NCBI RefSeq assembly: GCF_017833415.1
Contig: NZ_JAFICC010000015.1
Span: forward strand, 91,976 to 155,975
Direction of reading: 5' to 3'
DNA: 64,000 nucleotides
From: Flavobacterium sp. 1355
GTDB taxonomy: Bacteria > Bacteroidota > Bacteroidia > Flavobacteriales > Flavobacteriaceae
Shown: positions 26,345-35,144 of the stretch, one piece after another
Layout: every line of letters starts with the position of its first letter
How positions within the stretch are numbered: position 1 is the stretch's first letter
The notes under the pieces: model-generated
Told to the model about the DNA's origin: nothing
What the model saw: the letters and a program-made list of their open reading frames with translations, nothing else
Databases searched by the model: none
Position numbers and translations under genes: made by a program

Positions 26345-27784
26345 ATGGAATTGACAAGACTTATAGTAAAAGGCGGCGTGATTTCGCCGGGAGAACTTAG
26401 AGAAATTGTAAACATCGCAACAGATCAGGGGCTGGATTCTATTTCTTTTGGATCCAGACAGGATATTATTTTTCCTAAAGGTTTTAAATCTTTTCATGAA
26501 GAAGATTTTGGAAAACATCACTTTGTTTACCCCGACCAAAAGAGCGGAAATAATATTGTTTCGTCTTATGTTTCCACTGATATTTTTAGAAATACAAACT
26601 GGCTCACCGGAACCCGCTTCTTGTATATTTTAGAAGAATTTAAAGAACACCCAAAACTAAAAGTCAATATCACAGATCCTAAGCAGCAATTGGTTCCTTT
26701 GTTTACGGGACACCTTAATTTTGTTGCATCAGAGCATGAAGATTACTGGTATTTGTACATTCGTTTGCCAAAATGGGAACAGATGGAAGTTTATCCGGTT
26801 TTGGTTTACAGCTGGGATCTGGCCAAAATATATTATGAAATAGAAAAAATTGTTGAAGAAGAGTCTGTTGGTATCGAAATGCTTTTTACGCTGGTCAGCG
26901 AAGCTTTAGACACTAATAACAGAACAATTGACAAACCGCTGAATGTTCCTTTTTATCCATTTCCGTATTATGAAGGAATGAATAGAATGGGCATCGATCA
27001 ATATTGGCTTGGTCTTTACTGGAGAAATAATCTGTATGATCTGGATTTTTTAAAAGAAATGTGTGATTTATGTTTTGAATGTAAAATTGGAAAGATCTGC
27101 ATCACGCCCTGGAAATCTTTTATCATAAAAGGAATTCCAAAAGACCGAAAACTCGAATGGGAAAAATTTCTGGGAAAAAAAGGAATAAACGTTCGCCATT
27201 CCCTGCTGGAATTAAACTGGCATTTGCCTGTTGCCACAGATTGGTCTTTGAACCTTAAAACTTTTTTGGTTCGTACCCTCGATCAATTTGACATCAGTAC
27301 TTACGGACTTAATTTCGGAATTTCAGAATACAATCGCGACGGGCACTATTTTACATCGATCGTAATTGAAAAAAATGAGCTTCCGGCTGCTTTGGAATCC
27401 ATTAAAATAAGGGATACTTATAATGTCTTATTTGCAAAAAATTTCGACCCGAATACACGCGAATATATTGTGCATTCACAAGACATCGACAAACTCGAAC
27501 TGCCTACAATCTTAATTGAACTGAGCCGAAAATATTTTGAAGAGCTCGGAAACTCAATTCCCGAAATAGAAAGTCCACAGAAAAAAGAAAAACCTCAATT
27601 GGATATCTACCAATGCCAGGAATGTTTAACGCTTTACAATTCGGAATATGGAGATGAAAGCCAGGAAATTCCGAAAGGTATTTTATTTGAAAACCTGCCC
27701 GAAACATTTTGCTGCTCTTTATGCGAGGCACCAAAAAGCAATTTCAGAATTTTGGACACGAGCGATAGCGAACTGACGAAGTAA
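26345..27784 (+). CDS. nitrite/sulfite-reductase-like protein with C-terminal rubredoxin domain
   Basis: The 479-residue cytoplasmic protein starts at ATG 26345 (MELTRLIVKGGVISPGELREIV); an upstream ATG at 26315 lies inside a repeat and is not used here. Residues about 10-400 resemble the ferredoxin-like half-domains of nitrite/sulfite reductases. The cluster region is unusual (MCDLCFECKIGKIC), with no clear Cx5C...Cx3C pair, so siroheme binding is doubtful. Residues about 420-475 are a rubredoxin domain (Cys424/427 and Cys457/460 around GILFENLPETFCCSLC). It probably passes electrons in nitrate or nitrite reduction. It lies 94 bases after the nitrate reductase in the same direction. Confidence 0.8.
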   Translation: MELTRLIVKGGVISPGELREIVNIATDQGLDSISFGSRQDIIFPKGFKSFHEEDFGKHHFVYPDQKSGNNIVSSYVSTDIFRNTNWLTGTRFLYILEEFKEHPKLKVNITDPKQQLVPLFTGHLNFVASEHEDYWYLYIRLPKWEQMEVYPVLVYSWDLAKIYYEIEKIVEEESVGIEMLFTLVSEALDTNNRTIDKPLNVPFYPFPYYEGMNRMGIDQYWLGLYWRNNLYDLDFLKEMCDLCFECKIGKICITPWKSFIIKGIPKDRKLEWEKFLGKKGINVRHSLLELNWHLPVATDWSLNLKTFLVRTLDQFDISTYGLNFGISEYNRDGHYFTSIVIEKNELPAALESIKIRDTYNVLFAKNFDPNTREYIVHSQDIDKLELPTILIELSRKYFEELGNSIPEIESPQKKEKPQLDIYQCQECLTLYNSEYGDESQEIPKGILFENLPETFCCSLCEAPKSNFRILDTSDSELTK

Positions 27785-27819
27785 ATTGTAGAAAATTAAT
27801 CTCATAGGATAAATTATTA

Positions 27820-27911
27820 GGAGCTATTTCCCGCTATCCGTTCCAATCTTTTGTGTCTCGTTAAAGAAACGAGACACAAAAGGATTTCCACTTCTATCGG
27901 GGCTAGGGCAC
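27820..27911. repeat. interspersed element with 15-bp hairpin
   Basis: A conserved-looking block (GAGCTATTTCCCGCTATCCG ... GGATTTCCACTTCTATCGGG) surrounds the perfect hairpin CTTTTGTGTCTCGTT (27848-27862) / AACGAGACACAAAAG (27868-27882). I recall this block as a widespread intergenic element in Flavobacterium. The following 260 bases to the next gene are AT-rich with no feature I can support. Confidence 0.75.
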
Positions 27912-28175
27912 TCGTATTCAATAACACCCTTTTCATAAAATTAGATTTCTTTTTATTTAGACAGCAATTTCTTCTGTTTTTTCATGTAGAATTGTTAAGA
28001 GATTTTAGTTTTGAATTTTACTTAAAAAACTAATATTTTAGAATTCAGCGCATTAACGTTAAATTCTCTTCAAAAACTTAACATTGCAAAGCTTGTTTTA
28101 TAACTATCTTTACTTAACTGAAACTTAACAATTTGGTTACATTGTTATAAATATACTCATCTAAATCACATTTAT

Positions 28176-28757
28176 ATGGAAAACAAAAATGACGAAACTA
28201 CTCCTGAGAAAATCGATTCTCCAACTACAGAAAATGTAAATTCGGCTACAGAAAATACGCCTCCTGCAAAAACACCAGTTCGCAAAACTACAACTGCAAA
28301 ACCTGCAGCTTCAGCAACCGCAAAACCGGCTGCAGCGAAACCAGCTGTAAAATCAGCAACTCCGACAGCCACGGTAAAACCAACTGTACGCAGAACCCCG
28401 GCAAAAAAAGTAACGGCTCCTGTAGTAAAACCAGTAGTGATAGAACCAATATCTGAATTAAAAAACGAAAATATATCTGAGGTTTCGGAAACAGAAGAAA
28501 CTGTAAAAGATAAATCTAATAAAAAGAAGAAAAAAGTGAAAGACAAAGAAAAGGACAAAGCGAAAAAGAAATTAGCCAAGAAAAAAGAAGAAGCTAAAAA
28601 AGACAAAAAGAAAGAAAAAGCGAAAAAAGCAAAACTAAAAGCTGCCGCTAAGAAAAAAGAGAAAGCAAAAAAAGCAAAGGATAAAGCCAAAGCAAAAAAA
28701 ATTGCCAAAAAGAAAGCGAAGTCCAAGAAAAAAGCAAAAGCTAAAAAGAAAAAATAA
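28176..28757 (+). CDS. Lys/Ala-rich histone H1-like protein
   Basis: The 193-residue protein has extreme composition. Residues 1-~90 are Pro/Ala/Thr-rich with repeated KPA and KTxxxKPAA motifs, as in eukaryotic H1 tails and bacterial AlgP/Hc-like proteins. Residues ~105-193 are almost only Lys and Ala with some Glu/Asp, forming a highly basic helix. It has no signal peptide and is expected to bind nucleic acid or ribosomal RNA nonspecifically. The nucleotide sequence of the second half is an A-rich quasi-repeat, prone to slippage. The gene stands alone with its own terminator. Confidence 0.75.
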   Translation: MENKNDETTPEKIDSPTTENVNSATENTPPAKTPVRKTTTAKPAASATAKPAAAKPAVKSATPTATVKPTVRRTPAKKVTAPVVKPVVIEPISELKNENISEVSETEETVKDKSNKKKKKVKDKEKDKAKKKLAKKKEEAKKDKKKEKAKKAKLKAAAKKKEKAKKAKDKAKAKKIAKKKAKSKKKAKAKKKK

Positions 28758-28764
28758 TATTAAG

Positions 28765-28799
28765 AAGGTTTGACTTGAAAAAGTCAGACCTTTTTTTTT
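28765..28799 (+). terminator. intrinsic terminator of the Lys/Ala-rich protein gene
   Basis: AAGGTTTGACTT pairs with AAGTCAGACCTT around a GAAA loop and is followed by nine T. Confidence 0.9.
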
Positions 28800-28933
28800 G
28801 TCATCCTGAGCGAAGTCGAAGGACCACACCAGAAACTCGACAAAGTAATTCGACAAAGAAACGCACCTAAGAAATGCACCAATCTATGCGGAGTTTCTGG
28901 TGTGGTCCTTCGACTTCGCTCAGGATGACAAAA
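28798..28933. repeat. GTCATCCTGAGCGAAGTCGAAGG palindromic element
   Basis: A left arm (TTGTCATCCTGAGCGAAGTC ... CCACACCAGAAACTC) is answered by its inverse (GAGTTTCTGGTGTGG ... GCTCAGGATGACAA) across about 45 bases. This is the same family as 55708-55841 and the arrays at 183 and 8462. Confidence 0.92.
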
Positions 28934-28986
28934 CTTTGCGGTTATCTTTGTCAAAGTTTCAAACTTTGACAAAGATTTCTTAACCC

Positions 28987-29994
28987 CTACCCCCCAATCG
29001 CAATCATACTGCGATTATCAAAATGCTTTTTAGGATCATCCATTTCATCAATGGTTACCATTCCGGCTCTAACTTTCTTTTTACTTTGAATAGAAGAAGA
29101 AATTAAATCCGTAATCGACTCGCCATTTCTAAAAGGCGTTAAGAGATCGGTTTCAGCATTAGAGAAAAGACAGTTTTTGATTTTTCCGTCGGCAGTGAGG
29201 CGAATGCGGTTACAGCTGTCGCAAAACGGATTCGTAATCGAACTTATGATTCCGAAATCGCCCTGAAAATCTTTTATTTTATAAGTTCTCGCAGTGAAGT
29301 TTTTTTCGTCTTCCAGTTTTATAATTTCTCCTGCAGTAAAAGTATTCCCAACCAAAGATAAAATCTCATTTTGCGAAACCATTTTGCTTCTGTCCCACTC
29401 GTTTCCGGCAAATGGCATAAACTCAATAAAGCGAACAGAAATCGGTAAAAACTGCGTTAGTTTGACAAAATCGACAATTTCGTTATCATTAAAACCTTTC
29501 ATCAAAACCACATTTACCTTTACATGAAAATCGTGATTCAAAAGCAAATGCAAATTATCGATTACTTTCTGAAACTGATTTCTAAGCGTAATGGTATGAA
29601 ATTTAGACGCAACCAAAGTATCTAAACTCAAATTGATCTTTTTAATTTTAAATTGCTTTAAAACATCGATATGACGGTCAATTAAAATTCCGTTTGTAGT
29701 GATCGAAAGTGAAATATCAAGAGAAGCCAGTTTGGAAATGATTTCGGGGAAATCTTTTCTCAAAAGCGGTTCTCCGCCTGTCAGTCTAATTTTGTCTACA
29801 CCATTTTGTGCGAAAGTCTGAGCGATACCAAAAATCTCGTCGGCCGTCATTAAACTGGCTTTTGGAGAAAGCGCAATTCCGTCTGCCGGCATGCAATACG
29901 TGCAGCGCAAATTGCATTTTTCCAGCAACGAAATGCGTAAATAATTGTGTTTACGCCCAAAACCATCCGTCAAAATAGTGTTAGAGGCTGTCAT
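28987..29994 (-). CDS. moaA: GTP 3',8-cyclase (Moco biosynthesis)
   Basis: This 335-residue radical-SAM enzyme carries out the first step of molybdenum cofactor synthesis. The N-terminal SAM cluster motif is CNLRCTYC (LLEKCNLRCTYCMPADG), and the C-terminal second cluster Cys lie in NPFCDSCNRIRLTADGKIKNC. It ends in GG (MIAIGG), as expected for MoaA. Its start overlaps the end of moaCB by 14 bases, so it is the last gene of a translationally coupled operon that supplies Moco to the nitrate reductases in the window. Confidence 0.96.
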   Translation of the reverse strand: MTASNTILTDGFGRKHNYLRISLLEKCNLRCTYCMPADGIALSPKASLMTADEIFGIAQTFAQNGVDKIRLTGGEPLLRKDFPEIISKLASLDISLSITTNGILIDRHIDVLKQFKIKKINLSLDTLVASKFHTITLRNQFQKVIDNLHLLLNHDFHVKVNVVLMKGFNDNEIVDFVKLTQFLPISVRFIEFMPFAGNEWDRSKMVSQNEILSLVGNTFTAGEIIKLEDEKNFTARTYKIKDFQGDFGIISSITNPFCDSCNRIRLTADGKIKNCLFSNAETDLLTPFRNGESITDLISSSIQSKKKVRAGMVTIDEMDDPKKHFDNRSMIAIGG

Positions 29995-30895
29995 GATTTT
30001 TTCCTTTTAAAATGTGAAATACGTGCATTACATGCGGAAAAACAGCATCCATAGATTCGCTTGCTCCGTTTGTTGAGCCCGGCAATGCCAAAACCAGACT
30101 TTTACCCAAAGTTCCGGCAACAGTTCTGGACAGCATCGCATAAGGCATTCTTTGTTGACCGTAATCGCGAATCGCTTCTTCAATTCCCGGAATTCGGCTT
30201 TCTAATAATGGCGCCAAAGCTTCCGGCGTAACATCTCTTGGAGATAATCCGGTTCCGCCCGTAAAAATCACCAATTGGTTTTCTCCGGCAAAAGCCTTAG
30301 TTCTTTCCTGAATAATGTCAAATTCATCCGGAATGATTTCGTAATGCGATGTTTCTACTCCGTATGAATTTAATTTCTCGACTATAATTTTTCCGGAACG
30401 ATCTTCTTTATCGCCGGCAAAAATAGAATCGGAACATACAAAAACAGCTGCTTTAATCGTATTTGGAAATTTATTTTTGAAAGAAGATTTTCCGCCTTCC
30501 TTATTGATTAATTTGATAGTCGAAATTTCAATTTCTTTATCAATCGGTTTCAGCATATCGTACATGGTCAATGCCACAATCGACGCGCCATGCATCGCCT
30601 CAACCTCAACTCCGGTTTTGTAAACAGTTTTGACATTGAAGATAATATGAATCTCCAAACCTTCAATCTTATACTCTACCGAAGTATATTCAATTGGAAG
30701 CGGGTGACAATCCGGAATGGATAAATGCGTATTTTTAACAGCAAACAATCCAGCCGTTTTGGCCATTTCGAGCACATTTCCTTTTGGAACCAAATTATTC
30801 ACCACAGCGTCAATTGTTTCCTGTCTGCTGACTTTTACAATTGCAGTTGCGGTTGCTTTTCTTAACGTGCTTATTTTATGCGTAATATCTACCAT
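29981..30895 (-). CDS. moaCB: bifunctional MoaC-MoaB fusion
   Basis: The 304-residue fusion has cyclic pyranopterin monophosphate synthase (MoaC) at about 1-150 and a MoaB/Mog-like molybdopterin adenylyltransferase-type domain at about 155-300. MoaC hallmarks are VDITHKISTLRKA, DCHPLPI and GVEVEAMHGAS. MoaB/Mog hallmarks are VFVCSDSIFAGDKEDRSG, FTGGTGLSPRDVTPEA and ALPGSTNG. The fusion is known in Bacteroidota. It lies between moaE (8-base gap) and moaA (overlap). Confidence 0.95.
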   Translation of the reverse strand: MVDITHKISTLRKATATAIVKVSRQETIDAVVNNLVPKGNVLEMAKTAGLFAVKNTHLSIPDCHPLPIEYTSVEYKIEGLEIHIIFNVKTVYKTGVEVEAMHGASIVALTMYDMLKPIDKEIEISTIKLINKEGGKSSFKNKFPNTIKAAVFVCSDSIFAGDKEDRSGKIIVEKLNSYGVETSHYEIIPDEFDIIQERTKAFAGENQLVIFTGGTGLSPRDVTPEALAPLLESRIPGIEEAIRDYGQQRMPYAMLSRTVAGTLGKSLVLALPGSTNGASESMDAVFPHVMHVFHILKGKNHDSL

Positions 30896-30903
30896 TATAT
30901 TTT

Positions 30904-31335
30904 TTAGGTATTTTGTTTCCAGGTGAAAGTATCGTTTTCAAACATTTCTTTGCCAAAAATCGGCACATCGGTTTTAATCCAGTTTACAATGGCTTCTGTG
31001 GCTTCATAAACTTGCTTGCGTCGTGTTGCCGAAACAAAAACAAACAGACAAATTTCGCCTGCCTTTACAACGCCCAAACTGTGGTAAATGTGCATGCAGG
31101 TTAAGTCAAATTTAGCAAATGCTTTTTCACGAATCGCATGCAAGGCTTCATTTGCCATGTCTGTGTAAGCAGAATAATCAATTGCCACCACGGTATTGTC
31201 ATGAATTACATCGGCACGAACTTGTCCCAGAAAAATATTATGTGCGCCAATCGTGTGTTTCGATTGGTGTTTAGCGATTGACTCAGCTATAAATTCAGGA
31301 GCTATTGGCCCTTCTACAAATACATTTTTACTCAT
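30904..31335 (-). CDS. moaE: molybdopterin synthase catalytic subunit
   Basis: The 143-residue protein converts cyclic pyranopterin to molybdopterin together with MoaD. Family signatures are GAHNIFLGQVRADVIHDNTVVAIDYSAYTDMA, HSLGVVKAGEICLFVFVSATRRKQVYEA and the closing PIFGKEMFENDTFTWK with the catalytic Lys. The length is normal. A 178-base gap with a nested palindrome separates it from moeB upstream. Confidence 0.95.
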   Translation of the reverse strand: MSKNVFVEGPIAPEFIAESIAKHQSKHTIGAHNIFLGQVRADVIHDNTVVAIDYSAYTDMANEALHAIREKAFAKFDLTCMHIYHSLGVVKAGEICLFVFVSATRRKQVYEATEAIVNWIKTDVPIFGKEMFENDTFTWKQNT

Positions 31336-31350
31336 TGTTTTATATTTTTT

Positions 31351-31514
31351 GCCACAGATTAAAAGGATTTTTTTCTTACGCCACGAATTACACTAATTTC
31401 CGCGAATTAATTTTTGTTTTTTTTGAATAATAATTTGTGAAAATTAGTGTAATTCGTGGCAAAAAATTTTACACAAGTAATTCAAAAATCATTTTAATCA
31501 TTTTAATCTGTGGC
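31351..31514. repeat. nested perfect palindromes
   Basis: The outer arms GCCACAGATTAAAA (31351-31364) and TTTTAATCTGTGGC (31501-31514) are exact inverses. The inner arms, 31380-31399 and 31441-31460, are a perfect 20-bp inverse pair beginning GCCACGAATTACACT. The element fills the moeB-moaE gap and its edge touches the moeB stop codon, so the operon mRNA carries a long double hairpin here. Confidence 0.92.
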
Positions 31515-32590
31515 TATAAATTTATCTCAGTTGCTACTAATGGTTTCATTTCTAAAGCACCGCCAACGATACTTCTCACGTTTTTAAATTGATGTTTTTG
31601 AAGCAATTCTACCGCGATTTTACTTCTAATTCCGGATTGACAGAAAACATAAATTGTTTGGTTATTATTCAGTTTTTTGATTTGATTTTCCAGATGCAAA
31701 AGCGGAATCTGAATTTTATTTTTTAGACTTATTTCCGGAACTTCATCTTCATTTCTGACATCCAAAAACAAAACTTCATCATTATTTATTTGATCCAAAA
31801 CAGCTTCAAATTTTATCTCCTGAACCTGATATTCAATTGTATAGTATTTTTCGTCGAAAGTTTCCTTGTTCATTAAAGCAACATCACTTTTATCGAAATC
31901 ATATTTTTGCTGTTCGTTATTCAGGATATTATAAACCAGAATCTTACCACTTAAAACTTCGCCAATTCCCAGAATCATTTTTAAAACTTCGTTCGCCTGG
32001 AGCATTCCGATAATGCCAACCGAAATACCTATTACTCCGGCATCTTCGCAATTTAAGGCATTATTATTTTGATCGGGATACAAACATCTGTATGTGGGCC
32101 CATTTTGATAATTGAAAACCGAAACCTGTCCCTGAAACCTGAAAATCGATCCGTAAACCATTGGTTTATTTGTTACTAAACAGGCATCATTGATCAAATA
32201 TTTAATAAAAATATTATCTGTTGCATCAACAACAATATCATATTTTTCAAATAACGAAATGGCATTTTTCCCTGATAATTTCTGCGGAATTGCATTGACT
32301 TTTACCAGCGGATTCAATTCTGAAATCATTAATTTGGCTTCTTCCACTTTTGATTTTCCAACAGCCGAACTTTTGTAAATTACCTGACGGTGCAAATTGG
32401 AAATCTCAATAACATCATCATCAACAATTCCGATTTCGCCCACTCCGGCCGACGCCAAATAAGGCAAAATTGCCGCACCTAAGCCTCCGGCACCCACAAC
32501 CAAAACTTTAGCTTTCAGTAATTTGTACTGACCTTCATCTCCTATTTCAGGCAGTATCATTTGTCGATTGTATCGGTTTGATGTATCCAT
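31514..32590 (-). CDS. moeB: MoaD-adenylating enzyme (MoeB/ThiF) with rhodanese domain
   Basis: The 358-residue protein has an E1-like ThiF/MoeB domain at about 1-245 and a C-terminal rhodanese domain at about 260-355. ThiF features are RYNRQMILPEIGDEGQ, the nucleotide-binding VLVVGAGGLGAAILPYLA and the Arg/Asp adenylation residues. The rhodanese active-site loop FCQSGIRS keeps its Cys. It activates the C-terminus of MoaD and can supply sulfur. It ends at a palindrome and is preceded by moaD with a 9-base gap. Confidence 0.92.
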   Translation of the reverse strand: MDTSNRYNRQMILPEIGDEGQYKLLKAKVLVVGAGGLGAAILPYLASAGVGEIGIVDDDVIEISNLHRQVIYKSSAVGKSKVEEAKLMISELNPLVKVNAIPQKLSGKNAISLFEKYDIVVDATDNIFIKYLINDACLVTNKPMVYGSIFRFQGQVSVFNYQNGPTYRCLYPDQNNNALNCEDAGVIGISVGIIGMLQANEVLKMILGIGEVLSGKILVYNILNNEQQKYDFDKSDVALMNKETFDEKYYTIEYQVQEIKFEAVLDQINNDEVLFLDVRNEDEVPEISLKNKIQIPLLHLENQIKKLNNNQTIYVFCQSGIRSKIAVELLQKHQFKNVRSIVGGALEMKPLVATEINL

Positions 32591-32599
32591 AAATTCTTT

Positions 32600-32836
32600 T
32601 TATCCTCCGGCAAACGGCGGCAATAAAGCCACAATATCACTAGTATGTAATTGATAATTTGCTGCTTTTGAAACTATTTTTTGATTTACAGCTACGCTAA
32701 AAGAAAGCGATTCAAACTGGTATTTTTCGTCTAAATCACGCAGCAAATCCTGCAGCGAAACTTCGGCGAAAGCCACTTTTTCGAACTCACATTTGGTCTT
32801 TTCGGCAACAGCTCCAAAATATTTAACCTCAATCAT
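32600..32836 (-). CDS. moaD: molybdopterin synthase sulfur carrier subunit
   Basis: The 78-residue ubiquitin-fold protein ends in LLPPFAGG, with the Gly-Gly that MoeB adenylates and that carries the thiocarboxylate. It sits 2 bases after cobA and 9 before moeB in the Moco operon. Confidence 0.93.
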   Translation of the reverse strand: MIEVKYFGAVAEKTKCEFEKVAFAEVSLQDLLRDLDEKYQFESLSFSVAVNQKIVSKAANYQLHTSDIVALLPPFAGG

Positions 32837-32838
32837 TT

Positions 32839-33627
32839 TTATAAATTTAAATTCTGAAATATAAATTCATCTTCAAAATGTTCCTGAAAATAGGAAATCC
32901 ATGTTGAAGTTGTTCGCACCACTTCACCAATCACAATAATCGCCGGTGAGGATATGTTTTTTTCAGCAACCAATTTAGTAATTGTACTTACGGTTCCAAC
33001 CACTTTTTGTTCTGAATTCTTTGTTCCGTTTTGAATAATAGCAATAGGCAAATCATCATTTCTATTGGTTTCATAAATAGAAATAATCTCACCCAATTTA
33101 TGCATTCCCATTAAAATGACCACCGTAGCAGACGATTTTGAAGCCAAATGAATGTCTTTGGATAATTTATGATCGGAAGTTGTGCCGGTAATGACCCAAA
33201 AACTTTCGGCTACTTTACGTTGCGTTAAACTAATTCCAACCGAAGCCGGCACCCCTAAAGCCGATGAAATTCCGGGAACAATCGCAGTTTCAATTCCGAA
33301 TTGTTCTGCGTATTCAATTTCTTCGCTTCCACGACCAAAAACAAAAGGATCTCCGCCTTTTAAACGTACCACATGTCCATGCTTTTTTGCCATAGAAACG
33401 ATCAAATCGTTAATCTGGTCTTGTGTATAAGCGTGGCAGCCTAATCGTTTACCAACAAAAACAATTTCTGCATTTGCGGCATATTCCAATAATTCTTCGT
33501 TGACCAAAGCATCATACAAAACTACATCTGCATTTTGCAAAGCTTTGATGGCTTTCATCGTAATTAGTTCAACGTCGCCAGGACCTGCTCCTACAATCGT
33601 CAATTTTGGTGTTTTTAAGTTTCGCAT
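32839..33627 (-). CDS. cobA: uroporphyrinogen-III C-methyltransferase
   Basis: The 262-residue SUMT enzyme methylates uroporphyrinogen III to precorrin-2, the branch point to siroheme. Signatures are LTIVGAGPGDVELITMKAIKAL, VVRLKGGDPFVFGRGSEE and VVPGISSALGVPASVGISLTQR. It is the single-domain form without the CysG oxidase/chelatase part, so the last siroheme steps are encoded elsewhere. Its place inside the Moco operon makes sense because NirB needs siroheme while nitrate reductase needs Moco. Confidence 0.94.
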   Translation of the reverse strand: MRNLKTPKLTIVGAGPGDVELITMKAIKALQNADVVLYDALVNEELLEYAANAEIVFVGKRLGCHAYTQDQINDLIVSMAKKHGHVVRLKGGDPFVFGRGSEEIEYAEQFGIETAIVPGISSALGVPASVGISLTQRKVAESFWVITGTTSDHKLSKDIHLASKSSATVVILMGMHKLGEIISIYETNRNDDLPIAIIQNGTKNSEQKVVGTVSTITKLVAEKNISSPAIIVIGEVVRTTSTWISYFQEHFEDEFIFQNLNL

Positions 33628-33632
33628 AATCT

Positions 33633-34205
33633 TTAACTTAAATTGATATTCAGATCGTTTAATTCGTCTGTCGAATTAATATTGGTTAACGGAAAGTTTT
33701 CACTTTCTTCGATTTTGATAATCTGATGTGGCGTTTTCGCCAGTAAATCCATCATCTTTAACTCATTCGCTTCAATTGCTTCCTTCACTATCGGAAGAAT
33801 ATTTTTTGAATAAATACCAATTAACGGATGAATTCTGCTTTCGGTTGCAAAAACCGTAATTCCGGCTTCTTTTGTATGTTTCGAAATTAATTCTTTCAAT
33901 AATTCACTTGAAATCAGCGGAATATCACAGCTTAAAATCAAATTGAATTCGGTCTCAGAATAGGTTAATGCTGTGTAAATACCTCCTAATGGCCCTCTGT
34001 CTGAAATAATATCTGCTATTTTTTCATACGGCAGATAATCGTATTCTTTAGATGCCGTGATTAGTTTTATTTGATCTGTTACAGGCAAAATCGCCTGAAT
34101 GATATGTTCTATAAATGGCTTTTCCTGAAACAAAACCAATCCTTTCTCAGATTCCATTCGAGAACTTTTTCCACCGCAAAGAATAAATACTGTTAATTTT
34201 TCCAT
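33633..34205 (-). CDS. mobA: molybdenum cofactor guanylyltransferase
   Basis: The 190-residue protein starts at the ATG at 34203-34205 (MEKLTVFILCGGKSSRM). An open frame extends 25 codons upstream but runs through a repeat and is not counted. The nucleotide-binding loop LCGGKSSRMESEKGLV and the motifs DRGPLGGIYTAL and ILSCDIPLIS fit MobA, which adds GMP to molybdopterin. Bis-MGD is the cofactor form used by the NasC/NapA-type enzymes in this window. It is followed by cobA after 5 bases. Confidence 0.93.
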   Translation of the reverse strand: MEKLTVFILCGGKSSRMESEKGLVLFQEKPFIEHIIQAILPVTDQIKLITASKEYDYLPYEKIADIISDRGPLGGIYTALTYSETEFNLILSCDIPLISSELLKELISKHTKEAGITVFATESRIHPLIGIYSKNILPIVKEAIEANELKMMDLLAKTPHQIIKIEESENFPLTNINSTDELNDLNINLS

Positions 34206-34397
34206 GTGTTTTTTTGTTTCAGGTTTCAGGTTGAAATGAGAAAAAATTTTACCGCAAAGTGCGCTAAGTTTTTTATTCATTTAGTATGCTGTGCTTTTAA
34301 ATTAAGTTCGCAAAGCTTTGCGAACTTAACTTTACTATTTCTATAAACCGCTTTTACAAAACCTTGCGCACTTTGCGGTTAATTCTAATTATTACTT
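34206..34397. repeat. nested palindromic repeats between the TSUP permease gene and mobA
   Basis: Outer arms: ACCGCAAAGTGCGCTAAG (34251-34268) against CCTTGCGCACTTTGCGGTT (34362-34380). The centre at 34302-34329 is a perfect 28-bp palindrome (core GTTCGCAAAGCTTTGCGAAC). A GTTTCAGGTTTCAGG fragment lies at 34216-34231. Confidence 0.88.
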
Positions 34398-35144
34398 TCA
34401 AGGAAAAATCAATTTAATACTTGCCATTAAAATCACTGTTCCTAAAACCATTTTTAATGTTTTGTTAGAGAAAGAACCGCTTCCGTAATAGCCTCCCAGC
34501 ATTCCTCCAATAACTGCAATCGGAACCAGATAGAAACTCTCCATCGGGATTGTTTTTCCTCCTAAAAGAAATCCTAACATTCCGGCAAATGAATTCACAA
34601 AAATGAACAAACTCGAAATTGCTGCGGATTCTTTTACTGATGCCCATCCTAAAAACAATAAAATCGGACTCAGGATAATTCCGCCGCCAATGCCTAACAT
34701 TCCCGACAATAATCCGATTGCAAAACCGATTATTAAGGCAAACGGAAGATTGATTTTTACTTCTTCTTTTTCTTTAAAATTGAAAATTCCGAACAATCTC
34801 AAAGCGGCAAAAACCAGCACAATTCCCAAAATTATTTTATAAACCGTATTATCTAAAGTTACAAATCCGCCAATAAATGCAGCCGGAATTGAGGCTATTG
34901 CAAATGGATAAAACAGCTTGGGTTTGAAATAATTTTTTCGATAATAAAACAAAAACGAAATACTCGAAACAAACAGATTTAGTAATAAAGCCGATGGTTT
35001 CATTATCGAAATTGGAAAAGCAAAAATACTCATCAAAGCCAAATATCCCGAAGCCCCGCCGTGCCCAACACTCGAATATAAAAATGCGATTACAATTAAT
35101 GCAAAACTAAATAAGACTATATTTTCGGAACTTAGAAGATTCAT
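34398..35144 (-). CDS. TSUP-family (TauE/SafE) anion permease
   Basis: The 248-residue inner-membrane protein has about 7-8 segments and the repeated TSUP signature (SSVGHGGASGYLALMSIF; GMLGIGGGIILSPILLFLG). Family members export sulfite, sulfoacetate or related anions. Within a Moco/siroheme operon it may move molybdate, sulfite or nitrite; no residue settles this. It lies between moeA and mobA in the same direction, with repeat-filled gaps on both sides. Confidence 0.85.
   Translation of the reverse strand: MNLLSSENIVLFSFALIVIAFLYSSVGHGGASGYLALMSIFAFPISIMKPSALLLNLFVSSISFLFYYRKNYFKPKLFYPFAIASIPAAFIGGFVTLDNTVYKIILGIVLVFAALRLFGIFNFKEKEEVKINLPFALIIGFAIGLLSGMLGIGGGIILSPILLFLGWASVKESAAISSLFIFVNSFAGMLGFLLGGKTIPMESFYLVPIAVIGGMLGGYYGSGSFSNKTLKMVLGTVILMASIKLIFP

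Noticed and set aside
31381..31514. Intrinsic terminator between moeB and moaE
   Set aside because: The nested palindrome lacks a T-run at the right place and the operon continues; it fits an interspersed repeat better.
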